Source of the DNA: PNOJ01 sp016706845
GTDB taxonomy: Bacteria > Krumholzibacteriota > Krumholzibacteriia > LZORAL124-64-63
Reading direction: 5' to 3'
NCBI GenBank assembly: GCA_016706845.1
Contig: JADJIV010000003.1
Coordinates: 1-64,000 of the forward strand
DNA: 64,000 nt
In this document: piece after piece, positions 32,465-41,433 of the stretch
How positions within the stretch are numbered: the stretch's first letter is position 1
How the letters are laid out: the number at the start of each line of letters is the position of its first letter
Made by a program: the position numbers and the translations under genes
The notes under the pieces: model-generated
The model's input: the letters and a program-made list of their open reading frames with translations, nothing else
Told to the model about the DNA's origin: nothing
The model's database searches: none

Positions 32465-35400
32465 TCAGACCGCCGTCGCCGCCTTCTCGGCTTCGAGGCG
32501 CGTCCGTGCGCCGGCCATCACTTCGGCGAACCACTGGCCGAACTGGAGTTCGAGGTGGTCGAGCTCCAGCGTGGCGACCGGCGTGATCGCGGCTGCCGCA
32601 CCGCCGGTGAAGGGTTGCCGCGCCAGCGCACCCATCGGGGGGGTCCAGATGCCGTCCGCGTCGGCGCTGTCGACCTTCACCTTGCCGTAGGCCGGCACGA
32701 CCCGCTGGATCTCGGCGAAGACCTCCGCCGGGTTGGCGTACTTCATCTTGAACCGGTAGCCCATCTGGGCGCCGAGCTGGCAAAGGACCTGCCACGTTTC
32801 GAGCGCGGTCGCCGGGGGCACGGCGCGGCGCACCGCCTGCACCCGCCGCTCGCTGTTGGTCAGCGTGCCCGACGTCTCGGCCATCGCCGACAGCGGCAGC
32901 ACGGCGTTGGCCAGGCGGGCGGTCGGCGTCAGGAACAGGTCCATCACGACCAGGAAGTCGGCGGCGCACAGGCCTTCGCTCAGTTCGAGCGGGAAGCCGG
33001 GCGCGCCGACGGGGTCCTCCCCGATCACGATCGCGACCTTGATCTTCTTGTCGCGCAGCCTGGCGGCGAGATCGGCGCCGGCGCCGGCGTTGCCGCCCAG
33101 GGCCACGCACCACTCCTTCTCGAACTCCGCCACGACCGCGCCGTCTCCGGCCGGTGTGTAACCCGGGAACCACTGCGGGCTGACGCCCAGGTCCAGGAGC
33201 CCCTGCATGTTGGACTTCTCGTGCAGGGCGAGCAGGGTGCAGCCGAACGCGTCGGCGGCGTCGGCGTACAGCCGCAGGTCGCCGGCCACGCGGGGGCCGC
33301 GGTAGTCGCGGTTGCAGACGAAGACCTTCAGGATACTCTTCGCCAGGATGGCGGCCGCCGCCGCCAGCGCGTCGGGATCCAGATCCGCAGACCCCGCCCC
33401 GCGGGCAAGCGCCGCCAGGGTCTCCCGGTCGTCGAACGCTTCCGGCGCGCTGTCCCCGTAGGCGCCCAGCAGCGCGAGCACGGCCCGGGTCTGGGCACCG
33501 TCTTCGCAGCGCAGGAAGACATCGGCATGGCGCGACGTCCGGTTGCCCTCCGGCCCGACGTAGATGAGGCGGGCGCCCTTGCGGATGGCCTTCTTGATCA
33601 GCAGATCGGCCACGAAATGCTCGTCGCAGGTATCGGAACCGGCGACGACGATCGCCTGCGCGTCCTCCAGCTCGCGGTAGGTCGCCGTCGAGATGACGTC
33701 CGGGCAGGCCAGGTCCTGGTTGACGAGATGCGCGAGCGACGACACCTGGTGCGTCCCCAGCGCGATGCGCGCGAACTTCTGCGCGAGGTAGATCTCCTCG
33801 TTGGTCAGGCGCGGCGAGATGAATACCGCCACCTCGTCGCCGCTGTACTTGCGCCGCAGCTCCTTGAGGCGCATCGCGGCGAAGGCGATCGTCTCATCGA
33901 CCGGCGATTCCTGCAACTCGCGGCCGGCGCGGATCCGCGCGTTCAACAGGCGTTCGGGCGAGCGGACGTAGCCGTAGCCGAAGCGGCCCTTGCGGCAGTG
34001 GTTGCCGGCGGTCACGACCCCGTCGTCGCAGCGCGACGCCTTCACCAGCGCGTCGCCGTAGGTGTCGTAGTTGAGCTTGCAGCCGACGCCGCAGTAGGTG
34101 CAGACCGTCTGCGACTTGTCGGTGGGCCACGGGCCGGGCTTCGCGAGCTGGACGACCTCGGAGATCGCGCCGGTGGGGCAGGTGCCGATGCACAGGCCGC
34201 AGGACACGCATTCGGTCTCCAGGAGCGACCCGCCCAGCGCCGGCTTGACGGCCGTGTTGAAGCCGCGGTTGATGAAGCCGTAGGCCCCCACGCCCACCAG
34301 TTCGCTGCAGATGCGCACGCAGCGCCCGCAGAGGATGCACTTGTTGGGGTCCAGCTCGATCAGCGGGTGGCGGCGGTCGACGGCGTACTGCTTCGCCTCG
34401 CCGAGGAACTGGGTGATGTCGACCTGGTACTCGGTCGCGTACCGCCGCAGGTCGCAGTCGAACAGGGCCGTGCAGCCGCACTCGAGGCAGCGCGTCGACT
34501 CGACCTTGAGGTCGGAGGCGCTGTAGCCGGTCTCGACCTCGACGAAGCTGCGGATGCGGTCCTCGATCGGCAGCTGCGGCATCGGGCGGCGGGTATGGCG
34601 CGGCCCCTCGCGCAGGTCCTCCTGCGTGACCTTGCGGAAGGAGTCCTTGCGGCTGACGAATTCCTCGGGCTCGGCCTGCGCCTTGCCCGTATGGACGTAG
34701 GCGTCGATGGCGTGCGCCGCCTTGCGGCCGGCCGCGATGGCCTCGATCGCCGTCGCGGCGCCGGTGACGACGTCGCCGCCGGAGAAGACGCCGTCGACCG
34801 ACGTCTCGAAGGTCTTGTCGTTCACCTGGACGGTCTGCCAGCGAGTCAGGTTCAGCGTCTCGCCGAAGGGCAGCATGTTCGGCAGCCGGCCGCCGAAGAT
34901 GGCCTGCGCCTGGGTGCTCTGGCCGATCGCGGCGATGATCCAGTCGGCGGCGATCTCGAACTCGGAGCCGCGCACGGGCTTCGGGCTGCGACGGCCGGAC
35001 GAGTCGGGCTCGCCGAGTTCCATGCGCAGGCATTCGAGGCCGGCCGCGCGTCCGTCCTTGACGAGCACGCGGGTCGGCGCGACGAGCAGATCCAGGTGGA
35101 CGCCCTCCTGCTCGGCCTCTTCGATCTCCACCGCGTTGGCCGGCATCTCGGCGCGGGTGCGCCGGTACAGCAGGCGCACCTCGTCGGCGCCGAGCCGCAG
35201 CGACGTGCGCGCGCAGTCGATGGCGGTGTTGCCGCCGCCGACGACCAGCACCCGTCCGGGCAGCTGGTGGGCGCGGCGCAGGCCGTACTCGCGCAGGAAG
35301 TCGATGCCCGGCAGCACGCCCGGCGTCTCCTCGTTCTGCACCCGCATCTTCGAGGTGTCCCAGGCGCCGATGCCCAGGAACACGGCCGCGAACCCGTCCT

Positions 35401-36234
35401 GCCTCAGGCTCGCGACGGTGAAGTCGCGGCCGAGGGTCATGTTGGTCGACAGCTGGACGCCCAGCTCGAGGATCTGGTTGATCTCGAGGTCGAGGGTCTC
35501 CTTCGGCAGGCGGTACTCGGGGATGCCGTAGCGCAGCATGCCGCCCGCCTCGGGCAGGCTCTCGAAGACGTGGACCGCGTAGCCGCGGATGGCCAGGTAG
35601 TAGGCGCAGGAGAGCCCCGCCGGCCCGCCGCCGACGACCGCCACGCGCTTGCCGTTGGCCGGCGCGACGTCCGGGCGCCACGGCCGCGTCGAACTGAGGT
35701 CGAGGTCGGCGACGTAGCGCTTGATGTAGTCGATGCCGACCGCCTCGTCCAGCAGGTTGCGCCGGCAGCCGGTGACCTCGCACGGCCGCGTGCAGACGCG
35801 CCCGCACACCGCCGGCAGCGGGTTGCGCTCCTTGATCAGCTTGATCGCGTCGTGGTACTTGCCGAGGGCCGCCAGGGCGATGTAGCCCTGGATGTCGATC
35901 CCCGCGGGCAGCTGAGCTGGCACGGGCCGACGCAGTCGGCGTAGTGGTTCGACAGGATCAGCTCGAGCGCCGCCTTGCGCGAGCGGCGGACCTCCGGCGT
36001 GTCGGTCTCCACGACCATCCCCGCCTGGACCTTGGTCGAGCAGGCGGGCAGCAGGGTGCGCGCGCCCTTGACCTTCACGACGCAGAGGAAGCAGGAGGCG
36101 AACGGCTCGAGTTGTCCGTCGTGGCAGAGCGTCGGGATGGAATCCACGCCGTGCTGGCGCGCCACCTCGAGGATGGTCTGCCGGTTGTCGGCGATGACGC
36201 GCTTGCCGTCGATTTCGAGCTTGACCAGGTCCAT
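32465..36234 (-). CDS. Multidomain GltD-like NAD(P)H oxidoreductase / NuoG-like fusion, one frameshift
   Basis: About 1256 aa when one missing base near 35906-35908 is restored; the first 110 residues (from 36234) are in one frame, the other 1146 in the next. Order: NuoG-type 2Fe-2S ferredoxin (37-66, CHDG, SCFLC, PAC); Fe-S entry region of a GltD-type FAD/NAD(P) oxidoreductase (101-560, dinucleotide folds VVGGGPAG at about 200 and VVGGGNTA at about 330); two 4Fe-4S clusters (about 633-690); molybdopterin-type domain with 4Fe-4S (CTYCGVGC, about 712) to the end. At the site where formate dehydrogenases have Cys/Sec after NEExYLxQKF, this protein has LAHLVNQD, so Mo-binding catalysis is unlikely; the domain is NuoG-like. 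It likely passes electrons among NAD(P)H, FMN and ferredoxin in a bifurcating complex with the neighbouring NuoEF. Last gene of the operon. Confidence 0.82.
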
Positions 36235-36244
36235 GACAACCTCG

Positions 36245-38008
36245 CTATGAACGCACGATGGCGTGGAATTTACAGGACTTGTAGCACTCGTCGCACTGGA
36301 TGCACTTCGACGAGTCGAGGTGGTGCACCTGCTTCTTGTCGCCGGTGATCGCGCCCGTCGGGCAGACGCGCCCGCACACCGTGCAGCCGGTGCAGGCCTC
36401 GGTGATCGAGTAGGTCAGCAGCTTCTGGCAGTGGTGCGCCGGGCACTTCTTGTTCGTGATGTGGGCCTCGTACTCCGAGCGGAAGTACTTCAGGGTCGTC
36501 AGCACCGGGTTCGGCGCCGTCTGGCCGAGGCCGCACAGGGAGTTGTTCTTGACCAGGTGGGCGAGCTTCTCGAGCAGCTCGATGTCGCCGTCGCGGCCCT
36601 CGCCCTCGCAGATGCGGGTCAGGATCTCCAGCATCCGCTTGGTGCCGACGCGGCAGAACGTGCACTTGCCGCAGGACTCGCGCTGCGTGAAGTCCAGGAA
36701 GAACCGGGCGATGTCCACCATGCAGGTGGTCTCGTCCATCACGACGAGGCCACCGGACCCCATGATGGCGCCCGTCTTGTTGATCGACTCGTAGTCGATG
36801 ACCGTGTCGTACAGCTCCGCCGGGATGCAGCCGCCGGACGGCCCGCCCATCTGCACGGCCTTGAACTTGCGGTCGCCCGCGATGCCGCCGCAGATCTCGA
36901 ACACGATCTCGCGGATCGAGATGCCCATCGGCACCTCGACCAGGCCGCCGCGGCGCACCTTGCCGGCCATGGCGAAGACCTTGGTGCCCTTGCTGTTGGC
37001 GGTGCCCAGGCAGTTGAAGGCCGCGGCGCCGTTGGCGATGATCCAGGGCACGTTCGCGAACGTCTCGACGTTGTTGATGCTCGTCGGGCAGCCCCACAGG
37101 CCCTTGGTCGCGGGGAACGGCGGGCGCACGCGCGGCATGCCGCGGTGGCCCTCGATCGAGCCGATCAGGGCGGTCTCCTCGCCGCACACGAACGCCCCCG
37201 CGCCCTCCTTCAGGCGGATGTGGAAGCTGAAGTCGGAGCCCAGGATGCGGTCGCCGAGGAAGCCCCGCGCCTCGGCCTGCGCGATCGCGATGTTGAGGCG
37301 CTCGATGGCCTTGGGGTACTCCGCGCGGGCGTAGATGTAGCCGTGGTCGGCGCCGATCGCGAAACCGGCGACGGCCATGCCCTCGAGCACGGAGTGGGGA
37401 TCGCTCTCCAGGACCGAGCGGTCCATGAACGCGCCCGGGTCGCCCTCGTCGGCGTTGCAGATGATGTACTTGTGGTCGCCGGTCGCCAGACGTGTGAAGC
37501 GCCACTTCATGCCGGTCAGGAAGCCCGCGCCGCCGCGGCCGCGCAGCCCCGACTCCACGACCAGGTTGATCAGCCCGTCGGGGTCCTTGTCCTGCAGGAC
37601 CTTGCGCAGCGCGTCGTAACCGCCGACCGCGAGGTAGTCCTCCAGGACCTCCGGGTCGATGCGCCCGCAGTTGCGCAGCACGATCCGGTTCTGCCGCGCG
37701 AGGTACGCGCCCTCGCTGCCCCGGCCGCCGTCGCTCCAGACCAGCCACTCGTCCACCGGCCGGCCGCCCGCGACGTGCTCGTCGAGGATGCGGTCGAGCT
37801 TGTCCTCGGTGACGCCGCCGTACTGCCAGACCGCGCCCTGGTCGTCATGGACCTCGACCAGCGGCTCGATGTAGCACATGCCGAGGCAGCCGGTCTTGCC
37901 CAGCTCGAACTGCGGGCCGCCGTTGCCCGCCCGCGCGGCGAGCGAGCGGTAGATCGTCTCCGAACCCGCGGCGATGCCGCAGGTGCCCAGGCCCACGAGG
38001 ATCTTCAT
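36245..38008 (-). CDS. NADH:ferredoxin/NADH dehydrogenase subunit, HydB/NuoF-like with N-terminal thioredoxin-like and C-terminal ferredoxin domains
   Basis: 587 aa, the size of HydB. Residues 1-80 are a 2Fe-2S thioredoxin-like domain (LGTCGIAAGS, KTGCLGMCY). Then the NuoF core: FMN site GRGGAGF (150s), NADH site EGDPGAFMDR, and 4Fe-4S ligands CGKCTFCRVGT. The end holds two 4Fe-4S clusters (CTGCTVCGRVC, CIQCDECYKSC). HydB in bifurcating hydrogenases oxidises NADH and sends electrons to other subunits. It starts in an ATGA overlap with the NuoE-like gene and ends 10 bp before the fusion gene. Confidence 0.93.
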   Translation of the reverse strand: MKILVGLGTCGIAAGSETIYRSLAARAGNGGPQFELGKTGCLGMCYIEPLVEVHDDQGAVWQYGGVTEDKLDRILDEHVAGGRPVDEWLVWSDGGRGSEGAYLARQNRIVLRNCGRIDPEVLEDYLAVGGYDALRKVLQDKDPDGLINLVVESGLRGRGGAGFLTGMKWRFTRLATGDHKYIICNADEGDPGAFMDRSVLESDPHSVLEGMAVAGFAIGADHGYIYARAEYPKAIERLNIAIAQAEARGFLGDRILGSDFSFHIRLKEGAGAFVCGEETALIGSIEGHRGMPRVRPPFPATKGLWGCPTSINNVETFANVPWIIANGAAAFNCLGTANSKGTKVFAMAGKVRRGGLVEVPMGISIREIVFEICGGIAGDRKFKAVQMGGPSGGCIPAELYDTVIDYESINKTGAIMGSGGLVVMDETTCMVDIARFFLDFTQRESCGKCTFCRVGTKRMLEILTRICEGEGRDGDIELLEKLAHLVKNNSLCGLGQTAPNPVLTTLKYFRSEYEAHITNKKCPAHHCQKLLTYSITEACTGCTVCGRVCPTGAITGDKKQVHHLDSSKCIQCDECYKSCKFHAIVRS

Positions 38009-38487
38009 TGCTTCACGACCTCTTCACCGGCCTGCCGGTGCTGCTTGATGACCTTCTTGATGTCCGTGGGGCTCAGGTTGCCGTAGGTCGCGCCGTCGAT
38101 CATGATGACCGGCGCGAGGCTGCAACAGCCCAGGCACGAGACGGTCTCCAGCGTGAACTCCCGGTCCGGCGTCGTCTCGCCGTCGTGGATGCCGAAGTGC
38201 GATTCGAGCGACTCGCTGATCGCCTTGGCGCCCGCGACGTGGCAGGCCGTGCCGTGGCAGACCCGCAGGATGTGCTTGCCGACGGGCTGGAAGCGGAACT
38301 GCGCGTAGAAGGTGGCCACCCCGTAGATCTGCGCGATCGGCGCCCCCGTCTGCTCGCTGATCTCCTGGAGCCTCTCGCGCGCGATGTAGCCGTCCTGCGC
38401 CTGCGCCTGCTGCAGGAGCGGGATCAGCCGCCCCTCCTGGCCGGCGTAGTGCAGGGTCCGAAAATCGATTTTCTTGTGGTCGGACAT
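38005..38487 (-). CDS. HydC/NuoE-like 2Fe-2S subunit
   Basis: 160 aa, standard for NuoE. The four cysteines lie in CHGTACHV (about 90-97) and CLGCCSLAP (about 131-139), with the LLQQAQAQDGYI helical start. It supplies electrons from the FMN of the HydB-like partner or sits at the bifurcation site. It follows the 133-aa zinc-ribbon gene by 40 bp and overlaps HydB by 4 bp. Confidence 0.93.
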   Translation of the reverse strand: MSDHKKIDFRTLHYAGQEGRLIPLLQQAQAQDGYIARERLQEISEQTGAPIAQIYGVATFYAQFRFQPVGKHILRVCHGTACHVAGAKAISESLESHFGIHDGETTPDREFTLETVSCLGCCSLAPVIMIDGATYGNLSPTDIKKVIKQHRQAGEEVVKQ

Positions 38488-38527
38488 CGCCCTCGTCTCC
38501 TCATTCGTAATTCTTGTCGCTCGTGCT

Positions 38528-38929
38528 CTAGTCGTAGGGTGTCTCGAACATCCGGTTCATGAGCGACATCATGTGGTCGATGTCGCCGATGCCGCCGAGC
38601 GCGTGCCCCTGGCACCCCCGCCGGCAGCAGAACTCGACGTAGCCGCCCTTGACGAGGTTCAGCGACGTCATGGGCGCGCCGCAGAGCTTGCAGGCCAGGG
38701 GCAGGGTGAGGCTGGCCTCGCAGCGCGGGCAGCGGAATTCCACGACCGAACCGGGCGGGAGCTCCAGCTCCGTCGCGACGGTGTAGTCCCCGAACAGCGC
38801 GCTGAGGCGCATCTCGCCTTCCTGGTGCGTGTCGTGCACGTAGGCGTTCAGAAGGATCTGACCGCCCTCCGTCAGCAGGGCCGCGCACTGCGGACAGCTC
38901 GTGTCCAGGATCAGCATCTGTTTGCTCAT
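38528..38929 (-). CDS. Small protein with two zinc-ribbon-like cysteine pairs
   Basis: 133 aa from the ATG at 38929, overlapping the HydS-like stop by ATGA. Cysteine pairs are CPQC (12-15), CPRC (69-72), CKLC (80s) and CCRRGC (about 100), typical of zinc ribbons. No enzyme motif is visible. It is fixed in the operon between the HydS-like and NuoE-like genes, so it may be an assembly factor or a scaffold subunit. Function unknown. Confidence 0.75.
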   Translation of the reverse strand: MSKQMLILDTSCPQCAALLTEGGQILLNAYVHDTHQEGEMRLSALFGDYTVATELELPPGSVVEFRCPRCEASLTLPLACKLCGAPMTSLNLVKGGYVEFCCRRGCQGHALGGIGDIDHMMSLMNRMFETPYD

Positions 38930-40215
38930 GGTGAGCGCTCCCCTCGCTTGGCGGCGGCTTCCTCGCAGCGGTCCAGCCGCAGGAAGATGCAGTCGTCGAT
39001 TTTCGCCTCGTTGCGCAACGCGTCCTCCACCAGCGTGGCGCAGTCGGGAGCGCCACAGGCGGCACAATCCTTCCGGGGCAGCCGGGCGAGCAGGTCCTGC
39101 CGCTCGCGCTCGAGCGCGATCGCCCGCCGCAGGTCCTGGGCGACGGGCCGGACGGCGCGCGCCTTGATCTCCTCCTCGAGATCGAAGAAGTGCTCCCGCA
39201 TCAGCGAGCGCACCTTCTCCTCCTTGAACAGGCTCTGGGTCCCCAGCCGGCGGCCGATGTGCTGCAGGTTGCGCCCGGCCGCGTAACGGCCTTCGATCGT
39301 CAGGCCGCCGCTGATGCAGCCGTCCGGGCAGATGTAGGCCTCGATCAGGTCGACACTCTGGAACTTGCCGGCCTCGAGATGGTCGAAGACGTACTGGACG
39401 TCGCGCAGGCTGTGCACCGACATCGTGTTGGTGTTGCGCATGCCCATCAGCTCGCCGCCCGACATCGCCCAGCGGATCCCGGCGCGGCTGATCTGGTCGT
39501 CGCGCTCCTCCGCCCCGCCGAGCTTCATGGCCTTCAGCAGCGGCCCGCAGATCTCGCTGATGGCGAAGGCGCCGTCGAGGTTGGACTGCTCCAGGCCGAC
39601 GGGCGCCACGATCGAGTTCATGATCGCCGTGCAGGGGGTGATGAAGAAGATCCCGATGTCCTGCGGCTCGAGCTGCTGCTCGGCGGCGACCCGCCGTCGC
39701 AGCACCTTGGCGGCCAGCTCCCGCGGGGTTTCGATCTGGACCAGGTTGTCGAGCAGGTCCGGGTAACGGACCTGCACCAGCCGCACGATCGCCGGGCAGG
39801 TGACCGAGATCTTCGGCCACGGCCCGCCCATCTCGCTGAACGAGGCGTCGATGGCCCCGGCGACCATCTCGTTCATCCACGACATGTCGTAGGCCCGGTC
39901 GAACCCGAGGCGGGTCAGGCCGTGGAGCACCTGGCTGGGATGGATGTCGCGGCCGAACTGGGCGTAGAGGGTCATCGACGGGATGGCGACCTTGTACTTG
40001 AAGCGCGCGAGGTCGGCGGGGGACGACAGCCGGGCCTGCACCGCGTCGTAGCGGCAGGCGCGGATGCACGCGTCGCAGTCGATGCACAGATCCGGCTTGA
40101 CGACCGCGCAGCCGCCGGCGACGCGGATCGCCTTCGTCGGGCAGACCTGGCTGCAGGCGACGCAGCCCACGCACCGGGCCGGATCGAAGAGGATGGAAGG
40201 TTCGCGGGCGACCAT
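38926..40215 (-). CDS. HydS-like protein with a degenerate [FeFe]-hydrogenase domain
   Basis: 429 aa. N-terminal ferredoxin (CVGCVACSQVC, CIDCDACIRAC; about 15-55). The H-cluster domain keeps cysteines at L1 Cys140 (VTCPAIV), L2 Cys195 (TPCTAI) and L3 Cys296/Cys300 (CPDGC), but L1 lacks the CC of TSCCP and the L2 context differs from MPCxxK. A late Fe-S motif CAACGAPDC (about 397) follows. These changes resemble sensory or structural HydS subunits rather than active HydA. It starts the second part of the operon after the HATPase gene (5-bp gap). A role as electron-carrying or sensing subunit is inferred. Confidence 0.88.
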   Translation of the reverse strand: MVAREPSILFDPARCVGCVACSQVCPTKAIRVAGGCAVVKPDLCIDCDACIRACRYDAVQARLSSPADLARFKYKVAIPSMTLYAQFGRDIHPSQVLHGLTRLGFDRAYDMSWMNEMVAGAIDASFSEMGGPWPKISVTCPAIVRLVQVRYPDLLDNLVQIETPRELAAKVLRRRVAAEQQLEPQDIGIFFITPCTAIMNSIVAPVGLEQSNLDGAFAISEICGPLLKAMKLGGAEERDDQISRAGIRWAMSGGELMGMRNTNTMSVHSLRDVQYVFDHLEAGKFQSVDLIEAYICPDGCISGGLTIEGRYAAGRNLQHIGRRLGTQSLFKEEKVRSLMREHFFDLEEEIKARAVRPVAQDLRRAIALERERQDLLARLPRKDCAACGAPDCATLVEDALRNEAKIDDCIFLRLDRCEEAAAKRGERSP

Positions 40216-40220
40216 CTGTT

Positions 40221-40700
40221 TCAGCCCTGGAGGTGGATGGTGTAACGCAAGGTCATCCCCACGCCCGGCGTCGAGATGATCTCGAACTCGTCGGTGTTGC
40301 GCCTGATGTTGGGCAGCCCCAGGCCGGCGCCGAAACCGCGCTGGCGCATCTGCGGCGTCGCCGTGGAGTAGCCTTCCTGGAGGGCCTGCGCGATGTCGGG
40401 GATGCCCTGGCCGCGGTCGGACAGGATCACGCGCACCGCGGTCGGCAGCACCTGCAGCTGCATCTCGGCCTCGCGCGCATACATGATGACGTTCATCTCC
40501 GCCTCGAAATTGGCGATCGAGAGGCGGCGGATGACCGCGGGGTCCAGGCCGAACTGCTTGAGGATCGCCTTGATCTTCGCGGCCGCTTCGCCGCCGTGTT
40601 CGAAATCGTCGCCGACGATCCGGATGCTCTCGCTGTAGAGGATCTCCGCGCCCTCCCAGGGCACGCGCGGTTCGCCGGTGCTCCAGCGGCTCTCGTTCAC
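40221..40700 (-). CDS. Anti-sigma-like ATPase (HATPase_c_2)
   Basis: 159 aa from a GTG at 40700, chosen because it forms a GTGA overlap with the preceding gene's stop and because the ATG-starting alternatives in other frames do not give the domain. Bergerat-fold motifs are NFEAEMNVIMYA (N box), DRGQGIPD (G1) and GFGAGLGLPNI (G2). SpoIIAB/RsbW-type ATPases switch partners by phosphorylation; family members next to HydS/NuoE genes of bifurcating hydrogenases are of unknown role. It may control assembly or expression. Confidence 0.88.
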   Translation of the reverse strand: MNESRWSTGEPRVPWEGAEILYSESIRIVGDDFEHGGEAAAKIKAILKQFGLDPAVIRRLSIANFEAEMNVIMYAREAEMQLQVLPTAVRVILSDRGQGIPDIAQALQEGYSTATPQMRQRGFGAGLGLPNIRRNTDEFEIISTPGVGMTLRYTIHLQG

Positions 40701-41050
40701 GGCCGCCCCCCCGGCGCCAGGCCGCCCGCGTACAGACGGCCGCACGCCTCGAACATCGACAGCTCCGTCGTCAGCAGGGGGATGCGCTGGCTGCGCACGA
40801 GGTCGATGACGGGCTCGGCGGGCGACTTGCCGCTGACGAAGAGGATGCCGGCGAGGTCGGCGACGTCGGCGGTGTGGGCCGACTGGATGGAGGCGAGGCC
40901 CGTGACCAGCAGGGAACCGGCGGGGGCGAACGCCAGCACGTCGCTCATGAGGTCGGCTGCGAAGCAGGCCGTCACCTCGAGCCCCTCCATGAATTCCATC
41001 CCCAGGATCACCTGGCACTTCAGGAGGTCGACCAGTTCCTGCATCAGCAT
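40697..41050 (-). CDS. DRTGG-domain protein (second of two)
   Basis: 117 aa. A DRTGG domain (about 10-110; GLEVTACFAADLMSDVLAFAPAGSLLVTG, AGILFVSGK). DRTGG domains occur between CBS domains in pyrophosphatases and as single proteins near hydrogenase genes; ligand unknown. It overlaps the HATPase start by GTGA. A 28-bp gap separates it from the first DRTGG gene. The C-terminus is a short Gly/Pro tail. Confidence 0.85.
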   Translation of the reverse strand: MLMQELVDLLKCQVILGMEFMEGLEVTACFAADLMSDVLAFAPAGSLLVTGLASIQSAHTADVADLAGILFVSGKSPAEPVIDLVRSQRIPLLTTELSMFEACGRLYAGGLAPGGRP

Positions 41051-41078
41051 CGCGGCGACTCCCGGGATTGGCAGCGGA

Positions 41079-41408
41079 TCAGCGCACCCCGGCTTCGTAC
41101 AGCATGGTCGTGACCTGCCAGCGGCTCAGATCGGTCGAGAAGATCGGAATCTGCGCCTTCTCGGCCATCTTCCTGACGTCTTCCGTCGGCAGCTTGCCCT
41201 GGGTGACCACGATGCCCGCGATGTCGACGAGGTTGGCGGCGGCGATCACGTTGTTGTGGATCTGCACCGTCACCAGCAGGTCGCCCGGCTTCGCGTTGGC
41301 AATCACGTCGCTCACCATGTCGGAGATGTAGACGCCGGAGATCTCCTTGTCATACATCGCGGTGACGGGCTTGAGCGCCAGCTTCTCCGCGAGGACCGAC
41401 AGTTTCAT
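41079..41408 (-). CDS. DRTGG-domain protein (first of two)
   Basis: 109 aa. The domain covers the protein (YDKEISGVYISDMVSDVIANAKPGDLLVTVQ, ANLVDIAGIVVTQGK). It and the next gene are clear paralogues and may dimerise into a pseudo-symmetric pair. It lies 25 bp after the 179-aa gene. Regulation by a nucleotide or small ligand is a guess. Confidence 0.85.
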   Translation of the reverse strand: MKLSVLAEKLALKPVTAMYDKEISGVYISDMVSDVIANAKPGDLLVTVQIHNNVIAAANLVDIAGIVVTQGKLPTEDVRKMAEKAQIPIFSTDLSRWQVTTMLYEAGVR

Positions 41409-41433
41409 GCTCGGGCTCCTTGAGTTGGCGGGT

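Noticed and set aside
32204..35944. Long open frame (1246 codons) on the plus strand opposite the GltD/NuoG fusion gene
   Set aside because: Antisense shadow in GC-rich DNA; composition is low-complexity and no domain matches, while the other strand encodes clear conserved domains.
32465..36234. Formate dehydrogenase alpha subunit
   Set aside because: The metal-ligand Cys/Sec is absent at the expected site, and GltD-type and NuoG-type domains explain the sequence better.
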